Positions 8,797-17,262 of a DNA stretch of 64,000 bases are shown piece after piece (positions within the stretch are counted from its first letter, which is position 1; the number at the start of each line of letters is the position of its first letter). The notes under the pieces are model-generated. The model saw only the letters and a program-made list of their open reading frames with translations, was not told the origin of the DNA and ran no database searches. Origin of the DNA: UBA7672 sp040398425 (lineage in GTDB: Bacteria > Pseudomonadota > Alphaproteobacteria > Caulobacterales > Hyphomonadaceae). The stretch is taken from positions 1 through 64,000 of the forward strand of contig JBBATZ010000001.1 of assembly GCA_040398425.1 (NCBI GenBank), given 5' to 3'. A program made the translations under genes and the position numbers.

Positions 8797-9794
8797 GCCG
8801 TCACATTGATAACGGTTTCCGCGATGCCGTTGCCATTGTCTTGGATCTCACCCGTGATCCAGTCGCGGAACTCGGTGATAACGGGATATACACCGGGCGC
8901 TTTCGGCACGACGATCAGGTCGCGTCGAGCGGCGGCAGTGGTCTCGAACTCCTTTCCGGCCGGAACGAAGATCGGCTTGGCCCAGGGAAAATCCGGATGC
9001 TGGAGCGGGCGCCCATCGGCACCATAGATGGTGGCGTTAAGCCCCATGATCCGCGTGCGCAACATCGAATAGGACGCGTTGAGGTGCCGGATGAGGATGC
9101 GCTGCCCGACCTTGGCATTGATCATCACGCGCGGATCGGTCTTTGTCTTCGGGCTCGGCACGCCGGAGATCATGAAGTATTTGGGCTTGAAAATGTTCAG
9201 GCCCGCGTCGTCGCCGCAAAGTCCTGCTGAGTGGTTCAACTCGCGCCATTTCGGATCGACGTCGTCGAACGCCCAGAGCGCTTCCACGTCGTAGCGCGGT
9301 CCGCCGTCATAAAGGCGCCCCGGCCCCGTCGGCGGATCGACGATGAGGAAACCATACATCCCCATCTCGAAGTGAAGCACCGTGTTCTTGTGACAATGAT
9401 AGAAATACGTGCCCGCATGCGACGGCTGGAACTGGTAGGTATACGATCCCGAGACCTCGAACGACACGTGACCCACGCCGTCATTGTACGTCGATGAGTT
9501 CATGCCGTGATGGTGGATGGTATGCGTGTTTTTCTGCGCATGCAGAGTCGAGTGCACGATCTGCCCCTGACGCACGCGGATCGGCGGCGCCGGCCAGACG
9601 TCTTTCGAATCCTTGGCGAGATTGTCGCGGAAGGTCCAGAAGGCGACCTTGTTTCCATCCGGCATCACGATATCGAGTTCGCGCGGCCCCTGCCGCTCGA
9701 AACGGATGTTCGGCGTCAACCTGTCTGGCGTCGCTCGTCCCCCTTTGGGAACATTGCAACCGAAGGCGTCAAACGCAATTGGATCACGCGCCAT
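8793..9794 (-). CDS. Multicopper oxidase half protein B (first-domain-type copper motifs)
   Basis: I start the protein (333 aa) at ATG 9794 because GGGGAG lies nine bases upstream; a start at 9821 would overlap the preceding gene. The first cupredoxin domain (about 40-155) holds HTIHHHGMN (about 90-98) and YHCHKNTVLHFEMGM (about 130-145), which correspond to the amino-terminal copper motifs of a classical multicopper oxidase. The second domain (about 190-330) has no clear copper ligands. The protein carries only half of the eight His expected for a trinuclear centre and has no signal peptide. Its neighbour A, four bases upstream, supplies the other half and a Tat signal. The likeliest reading is a two-subunit oxidase exported as one complex; partner exchange or independent function cannot be excluded. 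Confidence 0.85.
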   Translation of the reverse strand: MARDPIAFDAFGCNVPKGGRATPDRLTPNIRFERQGPRELDIVMPDGNKVAFWTFRDNLAKDSKDVWPAPPIRVRQGQIVHSTLHAQKNTHTIHHHGMNSSTYNDGVGHVSFEVSGSYTYQFQPSHAGTYFYHCHKNTVLHFEMGMYGFLIVDPPTGPGRLYDGGPRYDVEALWAFDDVDPKWRELNHSAGLCGDDAGLNIFKPKYFMISGVPSPKTKTDPRVMINAKVGQRILIRHLNASYSMLRTRIMGLNATIYGADGRPLQHPDFPWAKPIFVPAGKEFETTAAARRDLIVVPKAPGVYPVITEFRDWITGEIQDNGNGIAETVINVTA

Positions 9795-9798
9795 GTTA

Positions 9799-10917
9799 CT
9801 AAGCTCCCCGCCTCGGTCCAAGCATTTCCCAGTGAGTGACCAGCCCTTGCGGATAGGCGCTGCCCCCGGCCGTCTGCGACATCTCGATGTGGCAGTGCAT
9901 GGGATAGTAGAGTGGGAACGGTTCCTCCTTCGGCGGCCAGGCGGCTGCAGGAATCTCGTCAGGCTTGATGAAAGGCAGCAGCACGTCCCTGCGCCACAGC
10001 GGTTTCATCATCCAGCTGTCGACCTCGAGGATGTTCTCGCATTTGTACTGCTGCAGGCTTTGCGGGTAGACCTCTGACAGGCAGTAGACGTGGTTGCCGT
10101 GAATGTGAGGTCCATGCGTGGCGAGGCCCGCATTCATCGTGCGGATGAGAACCGGCTCGCCTTCATAGCCTTCGGGACACGTATAATCGTCGTGCGAGGA
10201 GTCGTAGCCGCTTAGGCCGTTCAGCGTGAAGTAGCGCGGCTTGAACGTCGAGAGTACGGTGGTCCATCCCGTCGCGACGTCCTGCTCGACCTTGCGGTTA
10301 AGCGCAGGATCGGTCTCGCTGAACATCCAGATCTTGGTGCGCTCGGGAAGGTCTGGCCGCCACGGCTCGCCGGGGAAGCGCGCGGTCGTGCCGAGGGCAT
10401 CGAACAGCGCGCACTGCGCGGGCGTGGGATTCGAGTAAGGGGTCCGCGTGCCGGCGGGCGTACGTCCGTCCACGGGCATGACCACCAGCGGGCCGTGCAG
10501 GCCGACCAGTCGGCCAACCGCGCCCTCCGTCACTTCGTGATAGATATAGCTGCCGGCGGCCGGCGCGACGAAGGACACCTTCCAGCTCGCGCCAACCGGG
10601 GTGATCGGGAATTTGTCAGCCTTGAAGCCCGAGATGGCGAACCGACGCGGCTTGCGCGTCTTGTTGGTGATCCGGATCGTGACGGTCTGGCCTTCCGTCA
10701 CATACAGCGGGGGCCGGATCGCGCGGGTTACGGGATCGCGATAGGCAAGCGCAAAGATGACCTCGCCGTCGATCATCTCCTCATAGATTTCTTCCATGTG
10801 GAGTTCGAAGCTGACCGGAGCCGCCTGCGCTTCGGCGATCTGCTCCGCCTGCGCCTTGATAACGCCGGCCGCTATCGCGGCAGCGCTGCCGTAAGCGATG
10901 AAGTCACGTCTATGCAT
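9799..10917 (-). CDS. Multicopper oxidase half protein A with Tat signal (last-domain-type copper motifs)
   Basis: The 372-residue protein begins with a twin-arginine signal (HRRDFIAYG followed by an Ala-rich stretch). A first cupredoxin domain (about 40-150) reads GSYIYHEVTEGAVGR where a copper-binding HxH would be, so it looks degenerate. The second domain (about 215-368) carries HGPHIHGNHV (about 266) and MHCHIEMSQ (about 340) followed by THWEM, matching the C-terminal trinuclear and type 1 copper motifs of multicopper oxidases, with HCH present. The complementary motifs sit in the next gene, B. The order C-terminal type then N-terminal type is the reverse of classical three-domain laccases. 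The operon is A, B, sco. Possible substrates are Mn(II), Cu(I) or phenols; none can be read from sequence. Confidence 0.85.
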   Translation of the reverse strand: MHRRDFIAYGSAAAIAAGVIKAQAEQIAEAQAAPVSFELHMEEIYEEMIDGEVIFALAYRDPVTRAIRPPLYVTEGQTVTIRITNKTRKPRRFAISGFKADKFPITPVGASWKVSFVAPAAGSYIYHEVTEGAVGRLVGLHGPLVVMPVDGRTPAGTRTPYSNPTPAQCALFDALGTTARFPGEPWRPDLPERTKIWMFSETDPALNRKVEQDVATGWTTVLSTFKPRYFTLNGLSGYDSSHDDYTCPEGYEGEPVLIRTMNAGLATHGPHIHGNHVYCLSEVYPQSLQQYKCENILEVDSWMMKPLWRRDVLLPFIKPDEIPAAAWPPKEEPFPLYYPMHCHIEMSQTAGGSAYPQGLVTHWEMLGPRRGA

Positions 10918-11099
10918 AACAATGCCCCACGCACCGAAACAAACGGGACAGCCGACTGCTGAATCGAAACGCGATGTCGCTCGATCTTGCCCCGGCCAGA
11001 ACCGTTGCCCCTAAATCTTTATTAACCCCGGAACCTTGCGAAAACCTTACGGAGACGAGTAAAGTCTCAAATAATGAACTGTTTTGACTAGGGTTGTTC

Positions 11100-11117
11100 T
11101 TGCACTCGCAAGTGCAA
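11100..11117. promoter_or_regulatory. Inverted repeat upstream of the multicopper-oxidase operon
   Basis: TTGCACT, a four-base spacer, then AGTGCAA form a perfect 7-bp inverted repeat about 180 bases before the first codon of oxidase gene A, in the 283-base gap that separates it from the prepilin peptidase gene. Symmetry and placement suggest a dimeric repressor or activator site; the cognate protein is unknown. Confidence 0.45.
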
Positions 11118-11200
11118 TGCAAATATGGAACCAAGTTGCTTCATTGAGGAAGCGCCCCGGGGGGCGGACGGATCGCCCTACACTAGAATGCTTCTATTTT

Positions 11201-11965
11201 TCAGAAGAGTACGGGCGCGTACACCCATACGATCCACCCGCCGAGGGCGAGAAACGGACCGAAGGCTATGGCCATGTCGCCCCGGATTTCCGTCCCTCGG
11301 ACCCGGCTCGCGACAAGGATAAAGACAATCGCCGAAGCGGCCGCGACAAAAAGACAGGCCGCCAGACCCTGAGGTCCAACCCAGGCACCGATAGCCCCAA
11401 GCAGTTTCGAATCGCCACGCCCCAAGCCATCGCGTCCACGCAGATGCCGATACGCCAGCTCAACCGCAACCAGCGCGCCATACCCGACAGCAGCCGCCGC
11501 CAGATGCGCGACAACGAGACTGGTATCGATCATTGCCGTCACAGCGATGCCGCTGACCGCCAGCAACAGGTTCAGCACGTCCGGCAAGCGCCGTGTCCGG
11601 ATGTCGATGGCCGACAGCGCCAGCAACAGCCAGCCCATGACGCAGGTTACCGCGAAGACCGCGGCGGGGACCGCAAGCCAGGCCCAGATGGCAACACCGA
11701 TGGCCGCCAGTTCAATCAGCGGATAGGCCGGCGAGATCGGCACCGAGCACCCCCTGCACTTCCCACGCTGCGCCACCCAGCTCACCAGCGGGACAAGTTC
11801 GAGCAGCCCCAGCCTCCGCCCACATAAGGGGCATGTCGAAGGCGTAAAGTCCCACGCTGCGCCGTTGGCGAAACGCGCCGCGCCTGCCGCGATGCCCGAC
11901 CCGATCAGGGGAGACGCAAGCGCCATATAGAGATTGACGGTAAATGTGTCCGCGCTGAGCGGCAT
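11201..11965 (-). CDS. Prepilin peptidase / N-methyltransferase (A24 family)
   Basis: The 254-residue integral membrane protein cleaves and N-methylates type IV prepilins or pseudopilins. The cytoplasmic zinc-binding part shows CPLCGRR and GKCRGC. The two catalytic aspartates lie in LSAIDIRTRRLPD and GRGDSKLLGA, and several hydrophobic helices follow. I use ATG 11965; a start at 12028 would reach into the control region of the divergent gspG gene. The pseudopilin gene beside it is a natural substrate. No other secretion or pilus genes are in the window. Confidence 0.9.
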   Translation of the reverse strand: MPLSADTFTVNLYMALASPLIGSGIAAGAARFANGAAWDFTPSTCPLCGRRLGLLELVPLVSWVAQRGKCRGCSVPISPAYPLIELAAIGVAIWAWLAVPAAVFAVTCVMGWLLLALSAIDIRTRRLPDVLNLLLAVSGIAVTAMIDTSLVVAHLAAAAVGYGALVAVELAYRHLRGRDGLGRGDSKLLGAIGAWVGPQGLAACLFVAAASAIVFILVASRVRGTEIRGDMAIAFGPFLALGGWIVWVYAPVLF

Positions 11966-12013
11966 GTCTTTACCCGTGCTTCCGACTGCCCGACACTTCC
12001 GCCATTCATCTGC

Positions 12014-12030
12014 GCATGCAACTTGCATGC
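12014..12030. promoter_or_regulatory. 17-bp perfect palindrome between divergent prepilin peptidase and gspG
   Basis: GCATGCAA c TTGCATGC is a perfect inverted repeat with a single central base, centred between the two divergent starts (11965 and 12057) and about 27 bases before the gspG ATG. It could be an operator controlling both genes. Its TTGCA core resembles the half site of the repeat at 11100-11117, which may be coincidence. Confidence 0.5.
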
Positions 12031-12056
12031 TTGATGCGTGGAATTAGGAGCCTGGC

Positions 12057-12476
12057 ATGATGCGTATTAAGAAAGAGCGGGATCAGGGTTTTTCCTTGAT
12101 GGAGCTGCTTGTCGCACTCGTCATTCTCGCGCTCATCGTCGGCCTCGTGGCGCCGCAGGTGCTCGGCTATCTCGGCAAGGCCAAGTCGCAAACCGCCGAA
12201 GTTCAGATCAAGAACCTGCAAACCTCGCTCAGCCTGTATCTCGTCGACATGGGCAACTACCCCTCTGCATCCGACGGTCTCGATGCGCTTGTGAAAGGGC
12301 CCGCCGGCTCCAGCAAATGGCGCGGCCCCTATGTCGATGGCGACAAGGTCCCGCTCGATCCCTGGGAACATCCCTACCGGTATGAGCCCTCCTCGACCGG
12401 CGGCAAGCCCCGCATCTTCTCCCTCGGCGCAGACGACGCCCCCGGCGGTGAAGGCGACAACGCCGACGTCGGCTAA
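12057..12476 (+). CDS. gspG: Type II secretion major pseudopilin GspG
   Basis: The 139-residue protein has a short basic leader, the class III cleavage site QGFSLMELLVALVIL (cut before Phe), the hydrophobic N-terminal helix, and the GspG core with GNYPSASDGLDAL, WRGPYVDG and PLDPWEHPYRY. The C-terminal part is Asp/Gly rich, as in the calcium site of GspG. AGGAG lies six bases before the first of two adjacent ATGs. It is divergent from the prepilin peptidase. Usually gspG sits within a gspC-M operon; here it is separate, so either the remaining genes are elsewhere or it works in a reduced pseudopilus. Confidence 0.92.
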   Translation: MMRIKKERDQGFSLMELLVALVILALIVGLVAPQVLGYLGKAKSQTAEVQIKNLQTSLSLYLVDMGNYPSASDGLDALVKGPAGSSKWRGPYVDGDKVPLDPWEHPYRYEPSSTGGKPRIFSLGADDAPGGEGDNADVG

Positions 12477-13275
12477 CGTCGCATCGGCAGCCTTGCGGTC
12501 CGCAGGTCACCGCATCGCAGCTATCCGACGCCGCAAGTCACGCGCGGCCTTGCGCAGAGATGACAACCTTGGGTTAGACTTATCCGCCGAATCTGCACAC
12601 GCGCATTTTTGACGGACTTCAGCAATTCCAACGGCTTGCCGTGAAAAAAGCCGCGAAAATCGTTCTCTCAATCCTACACTTTCGATTCCGTGGGGTACTT
12701 CGCTCATCCATCTCGCAGGAGGGCAGCTGATCACTGTTCAACGGCGCGGGATCGGACACAGATGAGCGTGAAGAGCCCGTGCGTGTTGCTGTATGGCTAA
12801 GTATGGGAGTGTACGAGGGACCCGCGGCTGAACTACCGCGACCTCCACGTCGGCGGCGACAATAGGCGCAGGCGGGTGAAAAAACCCGATGCTACCCCGC
12901 CACAGCAGACCATCTGTCGGGGACGCGGGATCCGCGCTTTCCTTTATCTACCGGTAGATCGCTTCGGCGGTCAGCCAACTCACGCGGGGCATCCTGCGTC
13001 CCCGGGCCCTCCACCTGTCTGGAGACCCAGAGAGACAGCATCCCGGACGGCATGGCCGGTCCGAAGGCGGGCTTGTGCGCATTGATCTCGCAACACCCCC
13101 CAGACGCGACCCAAATGGCCCCCATCGGCTGTGGATCACAGCCCCCGGAACGCGCTTTCGCCGCGCATATCGCCCGGATTACAAGGCTTTCTTAATCGCG
13201 GGAATTGTCCATATCAGGGCCGTCAGGCTAGCTCACGAGCTCAGCTACGGCGCTGATTCGGACCTCAGGAACCCC
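12477..13275. other. 800-base gene-free region upstream of parE
   Basis: Open frames here lack recognisable domains and mostly run against each other. I see no tRNA and none of the core motifs of tmRNA, RNase P or SRP RNA. Two local structures stand out: a hairpin CGCGG...CCGCG near 12,830-12,845 and a 14-bp perfect palindrome atctaccggtagat at 12946-12959. The parE promoter must lie in this region. A small RNA cannot be excluded. Confidence 0.4.
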
Positions 13276-15261
13276 ATGGCGAAGAACAACAACGCGAAGC
13301 TGTTCGACAGCGGCAAGTCGGATGGGTCCGACTATACCGCCAAGGACATCGAAGTCCTCGAGGGCCTGGAGCCCGTCCGCAAACGCCCCGGCATGTATAT
13401 CGGCGGCACGGACGAGCGCGCCTATCACCACCTCTTTGCCGAAGTGCTGGACAACGCCATCGACGAAGCCGTCGCCGGCCACGCCTCCCGGATCGAGGTG
13501 ACGCTCGACAAGGACGGCTTCGTCACCGTGCGCGACGATGGCCGAGGCATGCCGATCGATGCGCACCCGAAATTCAAGAACAAGTCCGCGCTCGAAGTCA
13601 TCTTCACGATGCTGCACTCGGGCGGCAAGTTTTCGAACAAGGCCTACCAGACAGCCGGCGGCTTGCACGGCGTCGGCGCCTCCGTCGTCAACGCCCTATC
13701 CGACAAAATGGAGGTCGAGGTCGCGCGCGATCGCAAGCTCTATCGCCAGACCTATTCGCGCGGCAAACCAACCACGAAGCTGGCCGCCGTCGGCGCCGCA
13801 CCCAACCGCCGCGGCACGCAGGTCAGCTTTCACCCGGACCCCGAGATCTTCGGCGACAAGCTGCACTTCCGCCCCTCGCGCCTGTTCGGCATGGCGCGCT
13901 CGAAAGCCTACCTCTCCCGCGCCGCAGAGATCCGCTGGAGCTGTGATCCTTCGCTGATCAAGGAGGGCGATACGACGCCGGCCGAAGCCGTCCTGTCCTA
14001 TCCCAACGGCCTCGCCGACATGCTCAAGGAGCTGACGACTGAAACCAAGACCGTCCTGCCCGAACCCTTCACTGGCCGTGTTGAAGTCAATGGCGGCGGG
14101 GCTGTGGAATGGGCCGTGATCTGGAGCATCAATGGCTTCGGCGAGAATGACGGCTTCTCGCGCACCTATTGCAACACCATCCCCACGCCCGAGGGCGGCA
14201 CCCACGAAGCCGGCATGCGTTCCGCGCTCACCAAGGGCCTCCGCGCGTACGGCGAAATGGTCGGCAACAAGAAGACGAGCCTCGTCACGGCCGACGATGT
14301 GCTCGGCACCGCGGGTGCCCTGCTCTCCGTCTTCATCCGCAACCCGGAATTCGTCGGCCAGACCAAGGAAAAGCTGTCCACCCAGGATGCCTTCCGCGTC
14401 ACCGAAACCGCGATGCGCGACCGCTTCGACCATTGGCTCACCGCCTCCACGGCCAACGCGAACCGCCTGCTGGAATGGGCGATCGGCCAGGCCGAAGAAC
14501 GGATGCGGAAACGGAAAGACAAGGAAGTCGCGCGCCAGTCTGCGACCCGCAAACTCCGCCTGCCCGGTAAGCTCGCCGACTGCTCGGACGGCTCAGCCCA
14601 GGGCACCGAACTCTTCATCGTCGAAGGTGACTCGGCCGGTGGCTCCGCCAAGCAGGCGCGTGATCGCGCCACGCAAGCGGTTCTTCCTCTGCGCGGCAAG
14701 ATCCTCAACGTCGCCAGCGCCGGCGACGACAAGCTGTCCAACAACAAGGAACTGTCGGACCTCGCTACCGCGCTGGGCACCGGCATCGGCCAGCGCTTCC
14801 GCGTCGAGGATCTTCGCTACGAACGCATCATCATCATGACCGACGCCGACGTCGACGGCGCCCACATCGCGTCCCTGCTGATCACGTTCTTTTTCCGCCA
14901 GACCCCCGGCCTCATCGAGTCCGGCCGCCTCTTCCTCGCACAGCCGCCGCTCTATCGCCTCACCCATGGCGGCAAGTCGATCTACGCCCGCGACGACGCG
15001 CACAAGGACCAGCTCCTCGCCAACGAGTTCAAGGGCAAGAAGCCGGAGATGGGCCGCTTCAAGGGTCTCGGCGAGATGATGCCGGCCCAGCTCAAAGAGA
15101 CGACGATGAACCACAAGACGCGCACCCTCGCGCGCGTCTCTCTGCCCAAGTCGATCAAGACCGTGGAAGACCTCGTCGAAACCCTGATGGGCAAGAAGCC
15201 TGAACTCCGCTTCAAATTCATCCAGGACAACGCCAAGTTCATCGACGAACTGGATGTCTAG
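13276..15261 (+). CDS. parE: DNA topoisomerase IV subunit B
   Basis: The 661-residue ATPase subunit of topoisomerase IV decatenates replicated chromosomes together with ParC. The GHKL ATPase domain shows DNAIDEAVAGH, DDGRGMP and GGLHGVGASVVNAL. The TOPRIM domain shows EGDSAGGSAKQARDR and DADVDGAHI, and the C-terminus has the RFKGLGEM motif. I start at ATG 13276 (MAKNNNAK); the open frame continues upstream to 13075 without family similarity. Presence of gyrA elsewhere in the window and the alphaproteobacterial length favour ParE over GyrB. The stop overlaps the next gene, so parE heads a three-gene unit with two thioesterases. Confidence 0.95.
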   Translation: MAKNNNAKLFDSGKSDGSDYTAKDIEVLEGLEPVRKRPGMYIGGTDERAYHHLFAEVLDNAIDEAVAGHASRIEVTLDKDGFVTVRDDGRGMPIDAHPKFKNKSALEVIFTMLHSGGKFSNKAYQTAGGLHGVGASVVNALSDKMEVEVARDRKLYRQTYSRGKPTTKLAAVGAAPNRRGTQVSFHPDPEIFGDKLHFRPSRLFGMARSKAYLSRAAEIRWSCDPSLIKEGDTTPAEAVLSYPNGLADMLKELTTETKTVLPEPFTGRVEVNGGGAVEWAVIWSINGFGENDGFSRTYCNTIPTPEGGTHEAGMRSALTKGLRAYGEMVGNKKTSLVTADDVLGTAGALLSVFIRNPEFVGQTKEKLSTQDAFRVTETAMRDRFDHWLTASTANANRLLEWAIGQAEERMRKRKDKEVARQSATRKLRLPGKLADCSDGSAQGTELFIVEGDSAGGSAKQARDRATQAVLPLRGKILNVASAGDDKLSNNKELSDLATALGTGIGQRFRVEDLRYERIIIMTDADVDGAHIASLLITFFFRQTPGLIESGRLFLAQPPLYRLTHGGKSIYARDDAHKDQLLANEFKGKKPEMGRFKGLGEMMPAQLKETTMNHKTRTLARVSLPKSIKTVEDLVETLMGKKPELRFKFIQDNAKFIDELDV

Positions 15262-15733
15262 CCCCGCCAACCCCGACGATGAGACCAGCTCCGACGGCGT
15301 CGGCGACTGGGCCAGCAACCCCTACGCGTCACGCATGGTCGAATACACGCCCTATGCGGTGGCGCTGGGAATGAAGTTCGTGTCCTCCTCGGCCGGCCGC
15401 GGCGAAATCCTCCTGCCCTGGCGCGAGGATCTGGTCGGACAGGACGGAACCAACATCCTCGCCCCCGGCGTGCTGACCGCCCTGATCGACCACACATGCG
15501 GCCTCGCCATCATGGCGGGGCTGGGCTTCGAGGCGGCGCCTGCGACGCTCGACCTTCGCATCGACCACATGCGCCCCGCCGCGCCGCGCGCGTCGGTGAC
15601 GTGCTCGGCGCATGTCTACCGCGCAACACGCACCATCGCCTTCCTGCGCGCCGAAGCGTGGGATGTCTCGCCGGATGATCCCGTTGCCGCAGCACAGGCC
15701 GCCTTCACGCTCAACCGCCGGAGCATGAAATGA
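15254..15733 (+). CDS. PaaI-type hotdog thioesterase 1
   Basis: The 159-residue protein has the hotdog-fold pattern of PaaI acyl-CoA thioesterases: AVALGMKF, GRGEILLPWREDLVGQ, the helix after LAPGVLTALIDHTCGLA, and LDLRIDHMRPA. The ATG lies within the last codons of parE (8-base overlap), indicating translational coupling. Substrate is unknown. The next gene is a shorter paralogue, so the two may form a heteromer. Confidence 0.85.
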   Translation: MSSPANPDDETSSDGVGDWASNPYASRMVEYTPYAVALGMKFVSSSAGRGEILLPWREDLVGQDGTNILAPGVLTALIDHTCGLAIMAGLGFEAAPATLDLRIDHMRPAAPRASVTCSAHVYRATRTIAFLRAEAWDVSPDDPVAAAQAAFTLNRRSMK

Positions 15734-16152
15734 CAGCCGCGACTGACCTCGACGCCATCCTGAATACGTCGCCCTTCGCCCGCTTCCTCGCGATCGCAGC
15801 GCGCGCTGACGAACGCGGCGTCCTGGCGACAATGCCTGTGCGCGACCAGCTCGTCGGCAATGTAATGCTCCCGGCCCTGCATGGCGGCTGCGTCGCGTCC
15901 TTCCTCGAAATTGCCTGCCTCCTGCAGCTGGCGTACGAGGTCGGCACGGCCGCCCCTGCTCGCGCGATCAATATCAGCGTCGAGTACCTTCGCCCCGCGC
16001 GCCGCGAGACGACCTACGCACGCGCACAGATCCGTCGTCTCGGAAAGCGCGTGGCCGCGGTCCACGCCGAGGCATGGCAGCAGGATGAAAGCAAGCCGGT
16101 CTGCCTCCTGCAAAGCCATCTGAGATTGCCCGCTGGATTGACTGCCGAGTAA
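15730..16152 (+). CDS. PaaI-type hotdog thioesterase 2
   Basis: The 140-residue hotdog-fold protein carries LHGGCVASFLEIACLLQL in the place of the long helix, and ISVEYLRPARRETTYARAQ in the final strands. It starts with an ATGA overlap on the preceding thioesterase gene, so the pair is translated together. It lacks the HG-x-x-D form of many PaaI enzymes, having HGGCVAS, so activity may differ. It is the last gene of the parE unit. Confidence 0.82.
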   Translation: MTAATDLDAILNTSPFARFLAIAARADERGVLATMPVRDQLVGNVMLPALHGGCVASFLEIACLLQLAYEVGTAAPARAINISVEYLRPARRETTYARAQIRRLGKRVAAVHAEAWQQDESKPVCLLQSHLRLPAGLTAE

Positions 16153-16245
16153 CGGCGTTCCCATTGCGCACTTGAAATCGGCGGCCCCTGTTACAACGTG
16201 AATGGGGCGCCGGCGCCAACGTGGCCTGCCTTCGGCTGGTTCGTT

Positions 16246-16722
16246 TCAGTCGGCCGTCTTCCATAGCCGCGGACGCCACACACCTACGACGACATTCGCG
16301 ATGGAGATCACCATGATCACGATCAGCGATCCCCACTCATTGGCGATGGCGTCGGCCAGCGCCTTTTGCTGCGGCTCGCCGGCTGCAATCTTGATCGAGA
16401 TGGCCGCCGCCGTGGTCGCCTTCGCCTGAATAATGCCGAGCGTCGCTTCGAACATGCTGAAGCCCAGCAGTGCCTTGAGCCAGACCCAGCGCTGCTCCTG
16501 AAACTGATAGTGCACCACCATCGACAGCAGGCCCGACATCATCGCGATCGCCAGCGAGGGCAGCAGCATGTAGTTGCACAGCGCCGAGATTATCACGCGG
16601 ACATTGGCATACGCCGTGGGCGTGTCCTGCGGCGCAGCGATCAGCACAACCATGTATCCCAGCAACGCGCCAATCAGGCCGCAAGAGGCTAGCGAATGCA
16701 GGATCTTGGTCGCTTTGCGCAT
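16246..16722 (-). CDS. Four-helix integral membrane protein of unknown function
   Basis: The 158-residue protein has about four hydrophobic segments (about 8-30, 48-70, 82-100 and 135-152) and a Trp/Arg-containing loop (FQEQRWVWLKALLGF) after the second. The layout resembles DUF2269-like membrane proteins but I cannot confirm the family. It faces the thioesterase unit convergently and stands alone. Confidence 0.7.
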   Translation of the reverse strand: MRKATKILHSLASCGLIGALLGYMVVLIAAPQDTPTAYANVRVIISALCNYMLLPSLAIAMMSGLLSMVVHYQFQEQRWVWLKALLGFSMFEATLGIIQAKATTAAAISIKIAAGEPQQKALADAIANEWGSLIVIMVISIANVVVGVWRPRLWKTAD

Positions 16723-16861
16723 GGCGTGAGGCGCACCTTGTTCGAGCCTGGACTGTTCCGCCTATCTGGGGCCGGCGCTGCCGAACTGGCAATATTGATA
16801 CAGCGCACTCGGCCTGCAGATTCCCCGCGTGACCAGTGAGGTTGGATAGGTGGGACAGCGG

Positions 16862-17262
16862 CTACGCAGCTTCCGCCCGGTTGACGTCGCCAATCGCAAG
16901 CGCGCTGTTGATTGCCGCGGAAAGCTGACGCAGGTCGAGTGGCTTGGCGACGTGGGCATTCATGCCAAGCCGTATACAGCGCTCCTTGTCGCCTGGCATC
17001 GCATCGGCAGTCAGCGCCACGACAGGAACATTGGCCCAGGGCTGCCCGCAGGCGCGTATGCGCCGCACCCCCTCACAACCGTCCATAACGGGCATGTGGA
17101 CGTCCATCAGCACGAGATCGATGCTTCCCGCGCGAGCAGCTCCAGCGCCTCAGCGCCATTGCACGCCTCGACCAGCGTCACGCCAAACGGCTTCATGAAC
17201 ATCTGAACGACCTTGCGGTTCACCGCGTTGTCGTCAGTCAGCAGGATCCGATAGTCCGTCAT
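16862..17262 (-). pseudogene. Stand-alone CheY-like receiver gene broken by a one-base frameshift
   Basis: Reading from ATG 17262 gives MTDYRILLTDDNAVNRKVV and continues to ELLAREAS before a stop. The second half, LVLMDVHMPVMDG through LTADAMPG to AHVAKPLDLRQL, lies in another frame. The break is near 17119-17126, where one missing base would restore REA-IDLVLMDV. The 401-base length equals 133 codons plus a stop minus one base. All receiver residues (DD, the phospho-acceptor Asp in LMDV, Thr, Lys) are present across the two parts. It may be a recent pseudogene or a sequence error. The hybrid-kinase type of receiver has no kinase partner here. Confidence 0.8.

Noticed and set aside
8793..10917. 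The two oxidase halves as one gene broken by frameshift
   Set aside because: Each half has its own start, stop and ribosome site, and the motif order would be reversed in a fusion; a true gene split is more likely than a sequencing break.
12477..13275. A tRNA, tmRNA, RNase P or SRP RNA in the parE upstream gap
   Set aside because: No TPsiC arm, no discriminating core motif of these RNAs was seen.
13228..13668. Minus-strand frames within parE
   Set aside because: Antisense shadows of parE.
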